Shown here: positions 39,976 to 48,703 of the stretch, in pieces
Layout of the letters: every line of letters begins with the position of its first letter
Position numbering within the stretch: the stretch's first letter is position 1
Assembly: GCA_045591095.1 (NCBI GenBank)
Contig: JAZNSF010000008.1
Span: 1-48,964, forward strand
From: SIG440 sp045591095
GTDB taxonomy: Bacteria > Bacillota > Clostridia > Monoglobales > Monoglobaceae
Direction: 5' to 3'
Length of the DNA stretch: 48,964 nt
The notes under the pieces: generated by a model
Database searches by the model: none
What the model saw: only the letters and a program-made list of their open reading frames with translations
Told to the model about the DNA's origin: nothing
Program-made: the position numbers and the translations under genes

Positions 39976-41484
39976 CTATTTAGCGGTTGAAATGCTCTTT
40001 TCCTTAAGCACAACGTCGTGAGCACCGCCCTCGACAATACTTGTTGCCGAAACAAGTGTCATCTTTGCCTTTTCCTGAAGTTCGGGGATAGAAAGCGCAC
40101 CGCAGTTACACATAGTAGACTTAACCTTATTTAACGTAAGTGCCACATTATCCTTAAGACTTCCTGCATAAGGAACGTAGGAGTCAACGCCTTCTTCAAA
40201 CGACAGCTTCTGTGCGCCGCCCATATCGTATCTTTGCCAGTTTCTTGCTCTTGCCGAGCCTTCGCCCCAGTATTCCTTCATGTAGTTGCCGTTTACGGAA
40301 ACCTTGTTTGAAGGGCTTTCGTCAAATCTTGCAAAGTATCTGCCAAGCATAACAAAGTCAGATCCCATAGCAAGAGCGAGTGTGATGTGATAGTCATGAA
40401 CTATACCGCCGTCTGAACAGATGGGGATATAAATACCTGTCTTTTCGAAGTATTCGTTACGGGCCGCAGCAACCTCCTGAACAGCAGTTGCCTGACCACG
40501 ACCGATACCCTTTTGCTCACGGGTAATACAAATCGAGCCACCACCGATACCAATTTTGATAAAGTCTGCACCGGCTTCTGCCAAAAACATAAATCCTTCA
40601 CGGTCAACCACGTTTCCGGCACCAACCTTTACTGTGTTGCCGTACTTGTCACGGATGAACTTTATTGTCCGTGACTGCCATTCTGAAAAGCCTTCAGATG
40701 AGTCAATACAAAGAACATCAGCACCAGCTTCAATCAAAGCAGGGACTCTTTGTTCGTAGTCACGGGTGTTTATGCCCGCACCAACAACGTATCTTTTGGA
40801 AGCATCCAAAAGCTCGTCGGGGTTTTCCTTATGTGCATCGTAGTCTTTACGGAATACAAAGGCAACCAATCTTTGATTTTTGTCAACAATGGGAAGCGAA
40901 TTAAGCTTGTTATCCCATATTATATCATTAGCTTCCTTCAGGCTTGTCCCCTCGGGAGCATATATAAGCTTTGAAAAAGGCGTCATAAAGTCCTGAACCT
41001 TTGTGCTGTAGTCCATACGGCTTACGCGGTAATCACGAGGCGTAACAATTCCAAGCAATACACCCTCGGAAGTGCCGTCCTCGGTAACAGCCACGGTATT
41101 ATGCCCTGTTCTTGCACGAAGCTCCAAAAGCTCGGTAAGAGTCTGGTCAGGTCTTATGTTGGAATCACTTGCAACAAAGCCTGCCTTGTGGTTTTTAACA
41201 CGTCTTACCATAGCTGCCTCGTCCTCGATTGTCTGTGAGCCATAAATAAACGACACACCGCCCTCTTTAGCAAGTGCAACTGCCAATTTTTCGCCCGAAA
41301 CCGATTGCATAATAGCCGAAACCATTGGGATATTCATCGAGATTTCAGGTTCCTCGCCTTTCTTAAATTTAACAAGAGGGGTCTTAAGACTTACATTGCT
41401 TGTCATGCACTCTGATGACGAATATCCTGGAACAAGCAGATATTCACTGAATGTATGGGAAGGTTCATTAAAGTAATATGCCAT
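39976..41484 (-). CDS. guaB: IMP dehydrogenase, trichomonad-like type
   Basis: The enzyme oxidises IMP to XMP for GTP synthesis. The TIM barrel is split by a CBS-containing subdomain (about residues 100-220). Counting from MAYYFNEP, the catalytic Cys is 319 in IGGGSICITREQKGIGRG, the flap Arg-Tyr pair is 418-419 in WQRYDMGG, and FEEGVDSYVPYAG places Glu at 431. These positions and the sequence around them match my recollection of Tritrichomonas foetus IMPDH. ATG 41484 (AGGAGA, 9 nt) is preferred over TTG 41490. Length 502. Confidence 0.95.
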   Translation of the reverse strand: MAYYFNEPSHTFSEYLLVPGYSSSECMTSNVSLKTPLVKFKKGEEPEISMNIPMVSAIMQSVSGEKLAVALAKEGGVSFIYGSQTIEDEAAMVRRVKNHKAGFVASDSNIRPDQTLTELLELRARTGHNTVAVTEDGTSEGVLLGIVTPRDYRVSRMDYSTKVQDFMTPFSKLIYAPEGTSLKEANDIIWDNKLNSLPIVDKNQRLVAFVFRKDYDAHKENPDELLDASKRYVVGAGINTRDYEQRVPALIEAGADVLCIDSSEGFSEWQSRTIKFIRDKYGNTVKVGAGNVVDREGFMFLAEAGADFIKIGIGGGSICITREQKGIGRGQATAVQEVAAARNEYFEKTGIYIPICSDGGIVHDYHITLALAMGSDFVMLGRYFARFDESPSNKVSVNGNYMKEYWGEGSARARNWQRYDMGGAQKLSFEEGVDSYVPYAGSLKDNVALTLNKVKSTMCNCGALSIPELQEKAKMTLVSATSIVEGGAHDVVLKEKSISTAK

Positions 41485-41523
41485 TTTCAAATTCTCCTAT
41501 TCCTGTATTTACTGTTCCAAAAT

Positions 41524-41552
41524 ATTATATACTATTTCGGCATAAAAATCAA
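41524..41552 (-). promoter_or_regulatory. Predicted guaB promoter
   Basis: On the minus strand TTGATT (41552-41547) and TATAAT (41529-41524) are 17 nt apart, about 40 nt before the start codon. No guanine or xanthine riboswitch was seen. Confidence 0.78.
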
Positions 41553-41591
41553 GCAAATACTTAATTTTTTATGTGTTTATTATAATTTTCA

Positions 41592-42740
41592 TTAAAAATC
41601 GGCATTAAAATCAATGCACACCGTATCATACCCCGAAAATGTATCCTTTATCATCTCGGTCCATCTTTCTATGCTGACCGTTCCATCCCTGGAAGCGACA
41701 CCGTGCAAAGCTGCTAAGTCGCTATTATATTCCTTTAGCCTATATACCGAAAATTTGGTGAAGCTCTGGTCATAATGAGTAACAATCGGCACAAACGAAT
41801 AATCGTGAATATACACTCTTTCGCCATTGAATTTAAGCTCTACCTCGGCCATAGCACCTAAAAGGTTTCTTGCCTCCAACTGCCTTGAAACAAAATTCCC
41901 AAGCGAATAATATACAAGCATTTCGTTTCCGTTCTCAGCTTTATACCATTCCACCGGCTCGATTACGTGTGGGTGTGAGCCGAGAATCAGGTCAACACCC
42001 AAAGTACACATAAACTCGCACAGTCTTTTTTGTTCGGCATCGGGTTTACTTGAATATTCTGTCCCCCAATGCATAAAGGCAATCGTAAAATCCGCATTAG
42101 CTTCTGCATACAGGACATCCTTTTCGATTTTTTCGTCGTCTATATAATTTACCAGATACTCCTTTTCCTTTGGCAAAACTATGCCGTTTGTCCCATAAGT
42201 ATAGTTGAGAAGAGCAAGCTTTGCGCCCTTAACATCTTTTATCTTGACAGTCTGTTTTTCTTCCTCATTTCTATTTATCCCAAGTACAGTCGTCTCGGGA
42301 TATTCTTCCCAGAACTCAAGAGTTTTTTCAACTCCTTGGGACATTCTGTCAAGAACGTGATTAGACGCATGAAGAATAACGTCAAAGCCCTCATTTACCA
42401 ATGTTTTCCCCATATCCGACGGTGAATTGAACATAGGGTATCCGGAGTACGAGGTTTCCGCCCCGCCAAAAATGGTTTCCTGACCAATTACGGCTAAATC
42501 CGCCTCTTTAATCTCTGGCTGAAGCTTTTCAAACAGATGCGAATAATCATAGCTTCCGTCCGGTCTTTTGCCGCTGTTTACAACCGGCATATGCAAAAGA
42601 TTGTCGCCAAGCGCCAAAACTGTAATTGTTTCGTTTACCGTTTTTTCGGGGGTATAGGCAGGCACTTTGGGGTCATTGCTGCAGGCTGTTACAAAAAACG
42701 TCAAAAGAAGTACTGCAAAAATCCATTTTCCTATTCTCAT
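41592..42740 (-). CDS. CapA-family (PGA_cap) lipoprotein
   Basis: This 382-residue protein has a lipoprotein signal peptide (MRIGKWIFAVLLLTFFVTAC, lipobox Cys at 20) and a CapA/PGA_cap domain of the metallophosphatase type. Site motifs are LALGDNLLH, GQETIFGG, HASNHVLDR, FMHWGTEYS, LGSHPHVIEPVEW and YSLGNFVS. The family includes poly-gamma-glutamate capsule proteins, but lone copies in clostridia have unknown targets; no capB/capC is here. The ATG at 42740 has AAGGAGAT; a longer in-frame reading to 42791 lies over the promoter. Confidence 0.9.
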   Translation of the reverse strand: MRIGKWIFAVLLLTFFVTACSNDPKVPAYTPEKTVNETITVLALGDNLLHMPVVNSGKRPDGSYDYSHLFEKLQPEIKEADLAVIGQETIFGGAETSYSGYPMFNSPSDMGKTLVNEGFDVILHASNHVLDRMSQGVEKTLEFWEEYPETTVLGINRNEEEKQTVKIKDVKGAKLALLNYTYGTNGIVLPKEKEYLVNYIDDEKIEKDVLYAEANADFTIAFMHWGTEYSSKPDAEQKRLCEFMCTLGVDLILGSHPHVIEPVEWYKAENGNEMLVYYSLGNFVSRQLEARNLLGAMAEVELKFNGERVYIHDYSFVPIVTHYDQSFTKFSVYRLKEYNSDLAALHGVASRDGTVSIERWTEMIKDTFSGYDTVCIDFNADF

Positions 42741-42762
42741 GACACTATCTCCTTTTAGTGAC

Positions 42763-42791
42763 ATTCTACTACTAACAAGTGCAAATTGCAA
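42763..42791 (-). promoter_or_regulatory. Predicted capA-like promoter
   Basis: On the minus strand TTGCAA (42791-42786) and TAGAAT (42768-42763) are 17 nt apart. Confidence 0.6.
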
Positions 42792-42818
42792 GAGTGTCTC
42801 CTGTTTTTTTACAACGAT

Positions 42819-42847
42819 TTGACATTTTTCGCGTCTAGTGATATACT
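42819..42847 (+). promoter_or_regulatory. Predicted promoter of the SLC13/ArsB-like gene
   Basis: TTGACA and TATACT are 17 nt apart, about 33 nt before the start codon and divergent from the capA-like promoter. Confidence 0.75.
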
Positions 42848-42880
42848 CATACTCGGAATTTTATTAAGTGGGAGAAGCTT

Positions 42881-43981
42881 ATGACATTTATAAAGAAAAA
42901 TCCGGTTATGTTTATCGCACTTTGCGCTGCCCTTATATCCGCAATATTTGTGCCGCCGGATATAGAATATTTAAACTATTTTGCCCTCAAAACTCTTTGC
43001 TCGTTGTTTGCTACTTTGGCGGTGGTGTGCGCGCTTAAAAATATATACTTTTTCAGGATTATCTCATCAAAAATCGTTTCGGTTTTCACCACAAACCGCT
43101 CGGCAATTACGGCACTTGTCTACATAACCTTTATCGGCTCGATGCTTATTGCAAACGATATGGCGCTTATTACATTTTTGCCGCTCGGGTTTTATGTAAT
43201 CACTTCTACCGACAACCACAAGCACCTTGCCTTTACCTTTGTTATGCAAAACATCGCAGCAAACCTCGGAGGGATGCTTACACCTTTTGGAAATCCCCAA
43301 AACCTTTATCTTTATAACTTTTTTGAAATTCCAAATATTGAATTTTTAAAGATAATGCTGCTCCCGTTTTTGATATCGGTGACACTGATTACCATATGCT
43401 GTATGTTTATCAGGCCCGAGCCTCTCACCATCGCACGCAGCTATGACGCCGAGCTTAATCCGCGTCTTACTGCGCTTTACGGGGCGCTCTTCGTTCTTTC
43501 AATTATTATAGTTTTTAATCTTATCCCCTACTACGTCGGGCTTATAATAATTGTAGCAGTTTTATTTATAGTTGATAGAAGCGCTCTCAAAGCTGTGGAC
43601 TATCCGCTTCTTATTACATTCTCGGCATTTTTTGTATTTTCGGGAAATGTCGCACGTATCCCGGAAGTGCAAAACCTGATAGGCGGACTTGTTAACAAGC
43701 ACACCCTTTTGGTTGGAACTTTGTCCTGTCAGATTATAAGTAATGTACCAAGCGCAATACTTCTTTCGCACTTTACCGAGAACTATCAAAAGCTTTTGGT
43801 CGCAGTCAATATAGGTGGTGCGGGGACTTTGATTTCGTCGCTTGCAAGCCTTATTACATTCAGGGAATACCTCAAAAATGACCCAGATCATATAAAATCT
43901 TATCTTCTTAAGTTTAGTGCATATAACTTTGGATTTTTGATTATTCTTTTGGTCGCAATGGGGCTTGTCCTTGGTTTTTAA
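42881..43981 (+). CDS. SLC13/ArsB-type ion transporter
   Basis: A 366-residue membrane protein with about ten helices of the ion transporter superfamily that contains CitMHS, NhaD, ArsB and DASS. The two pseudo-symmetric hairpin signatures are visible: IANDMALITFLPLG (about residues 88-101) with NIAANLGGMLTPFGNPQN after it, and later ISNVPSAILLSHFT with GGAGTLISSLAS. The substrate (dicarboxylate, arsenite or Na+/H+) cannot be decided. GGGAGAAG precedes the ATG. Confidence 0.85.
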   Translation: MTFIKKNPVMFIALCAALISAIFVPPDIEYLNYFALKTLCSLFATLAVVCALKNIYFFRIISSKIVSVFTTNRSAITALVYITFIGSMLIANDMALITFLPLGFYVITSTDNHKHLAFTFVMQNIAANLGGMLTPFGNPQNLYLYNFFEIPNIEFLKIMLLPFLISVTLITICCMFIRPEPLTIARSYDAELNPRLTALYGALFVLSIIIVFNLIPYYVGLIIIVAVLFIVDRSALKAVDYPLLITFSAFFVFSGNVARIPEVQNLIGGLVNKHTLLVGTLSCQIISNVPSAILLSHFTENYQKLLVAVNIGGAGTLISSLASLITFREYLKNDPDHIKSYLLKFSAYNFGFLIILLVAMGLVLGF

Positions 43982-43994
43982 TCTAAAATAAAAC

Positions 43995-44040
43995 AAACTC
44001 CCTCTAAGGCAGCAATCACTGTCTTGGGGAGTTTTTCTTT
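43995..44040 (+). terminator. Terminator after the transporter gene
   Basis: AAACTCCC near 43995 pairs with GGGGAGTTT near 44026, an inner AAGGCAG/CTGTCTT pair extends the stem, and T residues follow. It may also serve the opposing gene ending at 44039. Confidence 0.85.
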
Positions 44041-44686
44041 ACTTTGTTTCGGGCGCTTCTTCAAGTTTTTTCTCAAAATACTCTTCAATCACTTCTACAA
44101 GCTCATACTTTTTAATCATTTTCTCATTATTCTTAGTGCTTTCATATTCCACCACCGAAAGCCAGTAAAGCTCGATGTCTTCCGAAAGCTTCAATTTTTC
44201 AGAAAATCCTGGAATTTTGCTTATCTCCACCGAACTTTTTGTCAAAGCAGGGAAGCCTTCTTCAATAATTTTCTTATAGCTTTTGTCTACTATATACCCT
44301 GGGCAATTGTTTGCCACAAGCTCCACCTGAAGCTTTTGAACAATAGCATCTGTTTCGGGATTATACTTAGGGTCTTCAATGTCAGCTGCATATGGTATAA
44401 ATTGTATATCCACAGAGTCATTTCCATTAATATCGTAACACTGGCTCTTTATTTCCTCAGTAAGTATTTCGGCGCTTTGAGCGGGCAACCCCTGGCACGT
44501 GAACGCAGATATCTGTAAATCATATTTAGTGTGCGTTGCAAGGCTAATTACCTCTGCTATGACAACTACCAAAGCAATAACAATCAAAAAGGTAGTCTTT
44601 CTGTAATACTCCCAAAAATGCTTGATTCTTTCTTTTGGTGGCAGTGCCTTTATCTGTTCTTTTGCTCTTTTTGCTTCAGCATCCAA
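44039..44686 (-). CDS. Hypothetical single-pass membrane protein
   Basis: No family recognised. The 215-residue protein has a charged cytoplasmic N-terminus (KALPPKERIKHFWEYYRK), one transmembrane helix (about residues 32-52, TTFLIVIALVVVIAEVISLA) and an outside domain of about 160 residues. The start is TTG with AGGAG 9 nt before it. The layout resembles small anchored extracytoplasmic domains common in clostridia. It follows the DAHP synthase gene by 24 nt, so co-transcription is likely, but no functional link is apparent. Confidence 0.72.
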   Translation of the reverse strand: MDAEAKRAKEQIKALPPKERIKHFWEYYRKTTFLIVIALVVVIAEVISLATHTKYDLQISAFTCQGLPAQSAEILTEEIKSQCYDINGNDSVDIQFIPYAADIEDPKYNPETDAIVQKLQVELVANNCPGYIVDKSYKKIIEEGFPALTKSSVEISKIPGFSEKLKLSEDIELYWLSVVEYESTKNNEKMIKKYELVEVIEEYFEKKLEEAPETK

Positions 44687-44710
44687 TTGTATCTTCTCCT
44701 TTCAACCGCT

Positions 44711-45739
44711 TTAAACTAACTCCGCAATGTCAAAAATAAGTCTTTCGGTCTTTTCCCAGCCAAGGCACGGGTCTGTAATGGATTTTCCGTAAACGCACTC
44801 GCCAATTTTCTGAGCTCCGTCTTCAATATAACTTTCTATCATAAATCCTTTAACCAGTTTTTTTATCTCGGCATGGTGTCTTGTGCTGTGAAGAACTTCT
44901 TTTACGATTCTCACTTGCTCGAGGGGCTTCTTTCCTGAATTTGCATGGTTTGTGTCAACTATAACCGCGGGGTTTAAAAGCGCGCTGTTTTTATAAGCCT
45001 CGCACAAATTAAGTAAATCCTCATAGTGATAGTTTGGCATAGACTGTCCGTGCTTATTTACATAACCGCGAAGTATTGCATGCGCCAAAGGATTACCCTC
45101 TGACTCTACTTCCCAGCCACGGTAAATAAACGTATGTCCATGCTGCGCTGCCGTTATGGAATTCATCATAACCGAAATGTCGCCACTGGTCGGATTTTTC
45201 ATTCCTACCGGTAGGTCCAGTCCACTTGCAGTAAGACGATGCTGCTGATTTTCAACCGACCTTGCACCCACTGCAACGTATGCCAAAATATCGCTTAAGT
45301 ACCTATGATTTTCGGGATAAAGCATCTCGTCCGCACAGGAAAATCCCGTTTCCGAAAGCGCCCGCATATGCATCTGGCGTATCGCAACAATTCCCTTATA
45401 CATATCCGGTTTTTCGGTTGGGTCCGGCTGATGCAGCATACCCTTGTAGCCATCTCCGGTCGTCCGTGGCTTATTTGTATAAATTCTTGGAATGATAAAC
45501 ACTTTATCGCTTACCTTTTCCTGTACCTTTCTCAGTCTTGATATGTAATCAATTACGCTGTCCTCGTGGTCAGCCGAGCAAGGCCCTATCACAAGAACTA
45601 TCTTTTGTGATTTGCCTGAAAAAATGTCACTGATTTCCGCTGCTCTTTCCTTAACAATCCTTTCAAGAGAAGCGGAAAGTGGATATCTTTCCTTTACTTC
45701 CTGCGGGATTGGCAGTTTCTTTTCGAAAATCATTCTCAT
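44711..45739 (-). CDS. 3-deoxy-7-phosphoheptulonate synthase, class I (AroG-like)
   Basis: This enzyme condenses PEP and erythrose 4-phosphate as the first shikimate step. VIGPCSADHEDSVIDYISRL, PRIYTNKPRTTGDGYKGML, ARSVENQQHRLTASGLDLPV, GMKNPTSGDI and DTNHANSGKKPLEQ are typical of the E. coli AroF/G/H type. Length 342 is typical. ATG 45739 follows GAGG at 9 nt; the GTG at 45754 overlaps that site. No other aromatic genes are nearby. Confidence 0.94.
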   Translation of the reverse strand: MRMIFEKKLPIPQEVKERYPLSASLERIVKERAAEISDIFSGKSQKIVLVIGPCSADHEDSVIDYISRLRKVQEKVSDKVFIIPRIYTNKPRTTGDGYKGMLHQPDPTEKPDMYKGIVAIRQMHMRALSETGFSCADEMLYPENHRYLSDILAYVAVGARSVENQQHRLTASGLDLPVGMKNPTSGDISVMMNSITAAQHGHTFIYRGWEVESEGNPLAHAILRGYVNKHGQSMPNYHYEDLLNLCEAYKNSALLNPAVIVDTNHANSGKKPLEQVRIVKEVLHSTRHHAEIKKLVKGFMIESYIEDGAQKIGECVYGKSITDPCLGWEKTERLIFDIAELV

Positions 45740-45767
45740 AATGTAATTCCTCACTTTCTACCTTTCA

Positions 45768-45796
45768 ATAATACTACACTTTGGTCAAACAGTCAA
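45768..45796 (-). promoter_or_regulatory. Predicted DAHP synthase promoter
   Basis: On the minus strand TTGACT (45796-45791) and TATTAT (45773-45768) are 17 nt apart. Confidence 0.75.
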
Positions 45797-45922
45797 GAAT
45801 TTTGCCTATGCATATTATATTTTACAAAAATTTCTTTTTTGTTTAAGTGCGAATATTTATTTAAGTTTTAAGGCAAAATACCTATGAAAATAAACATCAA
45901 AATAAAAAAGGAGTTATCAAGA

Positions 45923-46126
45923 ATGAATGTCATAGCTTTAATCTTGGTTATAATCGGTGCGATTAACTGGGGAAGCATAGGCCTTTTTGGAGTGGATTTG
46001 GTAGCCATGATATTTGGCGGTCAGCTTTCCTTAATGAGCCGCATCATATTTACCATCGTAGGTCTTGCAGGTCTGTGGTCCATTTCCTTCTTCTTTAAGG
46101 ATTCGCCGATTATTGACAAGGAATAA
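45923..46126 (+). CDS. DUF378 family small membrane protein
   Basis: A 67-residue protein with two transmembrane helices. ALILVIIGAINWGSIGLFGVD and the later MSRIIFTIVGLAGLW match DUF378 (YuzA-like), whose function is unknown. ATG 45923 has AAAAGGAG; the in-frame ATG 39 nt upstream has no such site. It stands alone between a promoter-proximal AT-rich stretch and a strong terminator. Confidence 0.9.
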   Translation: MNVIALILVIIGAINWGSIGLFGVDLVAMIFGGQLSLMSRIIFTIVGLAGLWSISFFFKDSPIIDKE

Positions 46127-46144
46127 TCCAAAAAATTCATTTAT

Positions 46145-46190
46145 AAATTGAGAGATAAAAAGTGAAGACTTTTTATCTCTCAATTTTTTT
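46145..46190. terminator. Strong terminator after the DUF378 gene
   Basis: Perfect 19-bp arms (46145-46163 with 46168-46186) are followed by further T residues. It probably also stops the opposing PqqD-like gene. Confidence 0.92.
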
Positions 46191-46199
46191 ATTAAAATT

Positions 46200-46550
46200 T
46201 TATCGCCAGCAGATGAGTCCGTTTTCATCCAGTATCTTAAAAAACATCGAAAGCCGTGCATATAGCGGCTCGGCACCCTCGCCAAACTTTGCCGAAACCA
46301 TTTCTCCAAGCTCGAATATACTTCTCTCGCCAGACATTTCCCTGAACACAAAGCTACCTATATCATCAAGCTTAATGTGGCTTATTTCAGGTCTTTTAAA
46401 AAATTTCTGTGCAATCCGATCAAAAACGCCTTTGTGCTCGATAATCAAAGTTACAATGCCGTCATCGAAGTTTGTTTCCCAATTCAAATCATTTCGTGGA
46501 CAAGGGATTTTTTCCAGATAATTCTCAGACAGTTTCCCTCGTTTTTTCAT
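46200..46550 (-). CDS. PqqD-like protein coupled to OPT transporter
   Basis: The 116-residue protein resembles PqqD: IKLDDIGSFVFREMSGERSI followed by FELGEMVSAKFGE, then ARLSMFFKILDENGLICW. PqqD-fold proteins bind peptide substrates in RiPP pathways (RRE fold). No radical SAM enzyme or precursor peptide is visible here. The start overlaps the OPT transporter stop (TAATG), so they are made together; a peptide-handling role is inference. An extra N-terminal part (about residues 1-55) precedes the PqqD-like core. Confidence 0.78.
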   Translation of the reverse strand: MKKRGKLSENYLEKIPCPRNDLNWETNFDDGIVTLIIEHKGVFDRIAQKFFKRPEISHIKLDDIGSFVFREMSGERSIFELGEMVSAKFGEGAEPLYARLSMFFKILDENGLICWR

Positions 46551-48472
46551 TATGCATCTTCGCCCCAGTCATTTTGTTTTTTCCAAACCGAAAACTTTAA
46601 GAGACAGATAATAATAAGTGCAAATACCACCACGCCGCCAATATTCTGAGCAAAACTCGGAAGATTCAGCTTAGAAGATACGTCAAGCACCTTATCAAGT
46701 CCAAAAATAGCCAAAACTGCAAGTATGATGCCAACTATTCCTTCTCCTGCAATCATGCCCGAGCAAAAGAGAATCCCATCGTTTACCATAGCGGTCTTTC
46801 TCTTTTCGCTCGTTTTAACCTTTTCTACAAACCAGCGCACAAGACCACCAACCATTATGCACGCATTTAAGTGCACGGGCAAGTATACGCCTATAGCAAA
46901 GGGAAGTACCGGAACACCTAAGATTTCCACTATAACAGCAATAAAGATTCCAACAAACACAAGGCCCCAAGGGAGGTTTGCATCCATAACGCCCTCTATT
47001 ATCATCTTCATAAGTGTCGCCTGAGGAGCAGCAAGCTCGTCCGAGCCAAAGCCCCAAGCAGTGTCCAAAAGGTACAGCGTTCCGCCGATAGCAAGAGCCG
47101 CCGCAACTACACCGATAATCTCTGCTATTTGTTGTTTTTTTGGTGTAGCACCAAGTATATAGCCGGTCTTAAGATCCTGAGAAGTATCCCCGGCAATTGC
47201 CGAAATAATACAGATTATCGAGCCTATCGAAATCGCGCCTTTCATTCCATGTGCACCGCCGTCACCGGTCAGTTTAAGAACTAATGTTGCAATAAGAAGC
47301 GTCGCTATTGCCATCCCTGATACCGGGTTGTTGCTGCTTCCTACCATTCCTACCATTCGGGAAGAAACCGTTGCAAAAAAGAATCCGAAAACTACAACAA
47401 CCACAGCGCCGATAGGCGAAACCGGAACAGCCGGAACAAGCCAGATGATTAGCGTCAGTATTACAATCATCAAAAGCACGGTCTTTATGTTTAAGTCCTT
47501 CTCGGTACGAAGGTCGGCGCCAGAACCTGATGCCGAAACTCCTTTCATAGCGCCGGCAAATGTACGCACAATCAACGGGAGTGATTTTACAAGGCTTATA
47601 ATGCCCCCTGCCGCCAAAGCGCCTGCGCCTATATATCTGATGTAAGTACTCCATATAGCGCTTGCTCCACCGCTTTGATAAACCTCACCAACTGTTACGG
47701 TTACCGGATAAAGAATTGTTCCTTTGCCAAAAAGAACAATCAAAGGTATAATTACCATCCAGCTTAACACGCCACCGGCAAACATATACGACGAAATTTT
47801 AGGTCCGCAGATATATCCTACACTCAAAACAGCAGGATAAATTTGAGTCCCTATCTCTCCGGCATAACCCTTTATACGAAGAGAAATTTCTCCGGGTACT
47901 GCTTTAATACCATCAATAATCAGCTTGAAAAGCGCCGCAAATCCCATTCCGGCAAAAACTGTCGAGGCGCCCTTGCCGCCCTTTTCGCCAGCCAAAAGTA
48001 CTTCAGCGCAGGCTGTCCCCTCGGGATATGGTAAAATGCCGTGTTCTTTTACAATTAGTGCGTTTCTTAAGGGCACCATAAAAAATACACCCAAAAGACC
48101 ACCAATAAGTGAAATCAATGTGATTTCTAAAATTCCGGGTTTTTCCATTATGCCTTCGGCTGCCCAGAGAAATAGTGCCGGAAGTGTAAAGATTGCACCA
48201 GCAGCCAAAGATTCTCCTGCCGAGCCAGTGGTCTGAACAATGTTACTTTCCAGAATCGAGTTCTTTTTAAGAAGCACCCTGATAACTCCCATAGAAATAA
48301 CAGCTGCAGGTATGGACGCAGAAACTGTCATACCAACCCTCAGCCCTAAGTATGCGTTAGCAGCACCAAATACTACTGCCAGGATGATACCCATAACAAG
48401 TGAAGTCCATGTAAGTTCGGATGTAAGCTTGTCTGCAGGTATATAAGGTTTAAATTCATTGTTGTTTTTCAT
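46550..48472 (-). CDS. OPT family oligopeptide transporter
   Basis: A 640-residue membrane protein with about fifteen to sixteen helices. Conserved OPT segments are GAANAYLGLRVGMTVSASIP, QTTGSAGESLAAGAIFTLPA, EGTACAEVLLAGE, SNNPVSGMAIATLL and GDTSQDLKTGYILGATP. Bacterial OPT proteins take up oligopeptides or metal chelates, probably with protons. ATG 48472 has AAGGAGTG. It heads a two-gene operon with the PqqD-like gene. Confidence 0.94.
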   Translation of the reverse strand: MKNNNEFKPYIPADKLTSELTWTSLVMGIILAVVFGAANAYLGLRVGMTVSASIPAAVISMGVIRVLLKKNSILESNIVQTTGSAGESLAAGAIFTLPALFLWAAEGIMEKPGILEITLISLIGGLLGVFFMVPLRNALIVKEHGILPYPEGTACAEVLLAGEKGGKGASTVFAGMGFAALFKLIIDGIKAVPGEISLRIKGYAGEIGTQIYPAVLSVGYICGPKISSYMFAGGVLSWMVIIPLIVLFGKGTILYPVTVTVGEVYQSGGASAIWSTYIRYIGAGALAAGGIISLVKSLPLIVRTFAGAMKGVSASGSGADLRTEKDLNIKTVLLMIVILTLIIWLVPAVPVSPIGAVVVVVFGFFFATVSSRMVGMVGSSNNPVSGMAIATLLIATLVLKLTGDGGAHGMKGAISIGSIICIISAIAGDTSQDLKTGYILGATPKKQQIAEIIGVVAAALAIGGTLYLLDTAWGFGSDELAAPQATLMKMIIEGVMDANLPWGLVFVGIFIAVIVEILGVPVLPFAIGVYLPVHLNACIMVGGLVRWFVEKVKTSEKRKTAMVNDGILFCSGMIAGEGIVGIILAVLAIFGLDKVLDVSSKLNLPSFAQNIGGVVVFALIIICLLKFSVWKKQNDWGEDA

Positions 48473-48499
48473 AATTTCACTCCTTATCATTATGGTATT

Positions 48500-48528
48500 A
48501 TTAAAACATATTTATTCTTCCACGTCAA
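48500..48528 (-). promoter_or_regulatory. Predicted OPT-operon promoter
   Basis: On the minus strand TTGACG (48528-48523) and TTTAAT (48505-48500) are 17 nt apart. Confidence 0.72.
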
Positions 48529-48599
48529 GCTTAAAAAAACCCTAAATTCTCTAATTTTTGGATGCTTCTAAAAATCCTGCCGTTTTTTTCAAAAAAGAC

Positions 48600-48628
48600 T
48601 TGCATAATTTTTGTTTTTATGTTATTAT
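48600..48628 (+). promoter_or_regulatory. Predicted promoter of the tRNA-Leu-like region
   Basis: TTGCAT and TATTAT are 17 nt apart, 36 nt before the first tRNA-like segment. Confidence 0.7.
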
Positions 48629-48662
48629 ACTTGAGTCTTGTGTGATTCTTATTACACTAAAA

Positions 48663-48699
48663 ATGCGGATATGGCGGAATTGGCAGACGCGCATGGTTC
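48663..48699 (+). repeat. 37-nt direct repeat, copy 1 (tRNA-Leu 5' half)
   Basis: Positions 48663-48699 and 48827-48863 are identical. The repeat is the 5' half of a tRNA-Leu through the first bases of the anticodon loop; the copies are 164 nt apart. Confidence 0.93.
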
Positions 48700-48703
48700 C
48701 GGT
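48665..48703 (+). pseudogene. tRNA-Leu 5' segment (CCG-like anticodon loop), 3' half missing
   Basis: The acceptor 5' strand GCGGATA, the tRNA-Leu D arm and the anticodon 5' stem CATGG are followed by TTCCGGT, which fits a CCG anticodon loop. The expected CCATG stem does not follow; the sequence continues AACGCCACC. No matching variable arm, T arm or TATCCGC acceptor end follows in place. It could be a split, rearranged or misassembled tRNA. Confidence 0.6.

Noticed and set aside
41485..41591. Purine riboswitch before guaB
   Set aside because: The leader from the predicted start is only about 35 nt, too short for an aptamer, and contains no conserved purine-switch loops.
45848..45870. GCGAATATTTATTTAAG upstream of the DUF378 gene as another ArgR box
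   Set aside because: It shares only the AATATTTAT core, lacks the TGCA end, and the gene has no arginine link.
47274..47654. Frames of 105-126 codons on both strands inside the OPT transporter gene
   Set aside because: They are shadow frames of a strongly conserved membrane protein with odd Cys/Arg-rich or Thr/Pro-rich composition.
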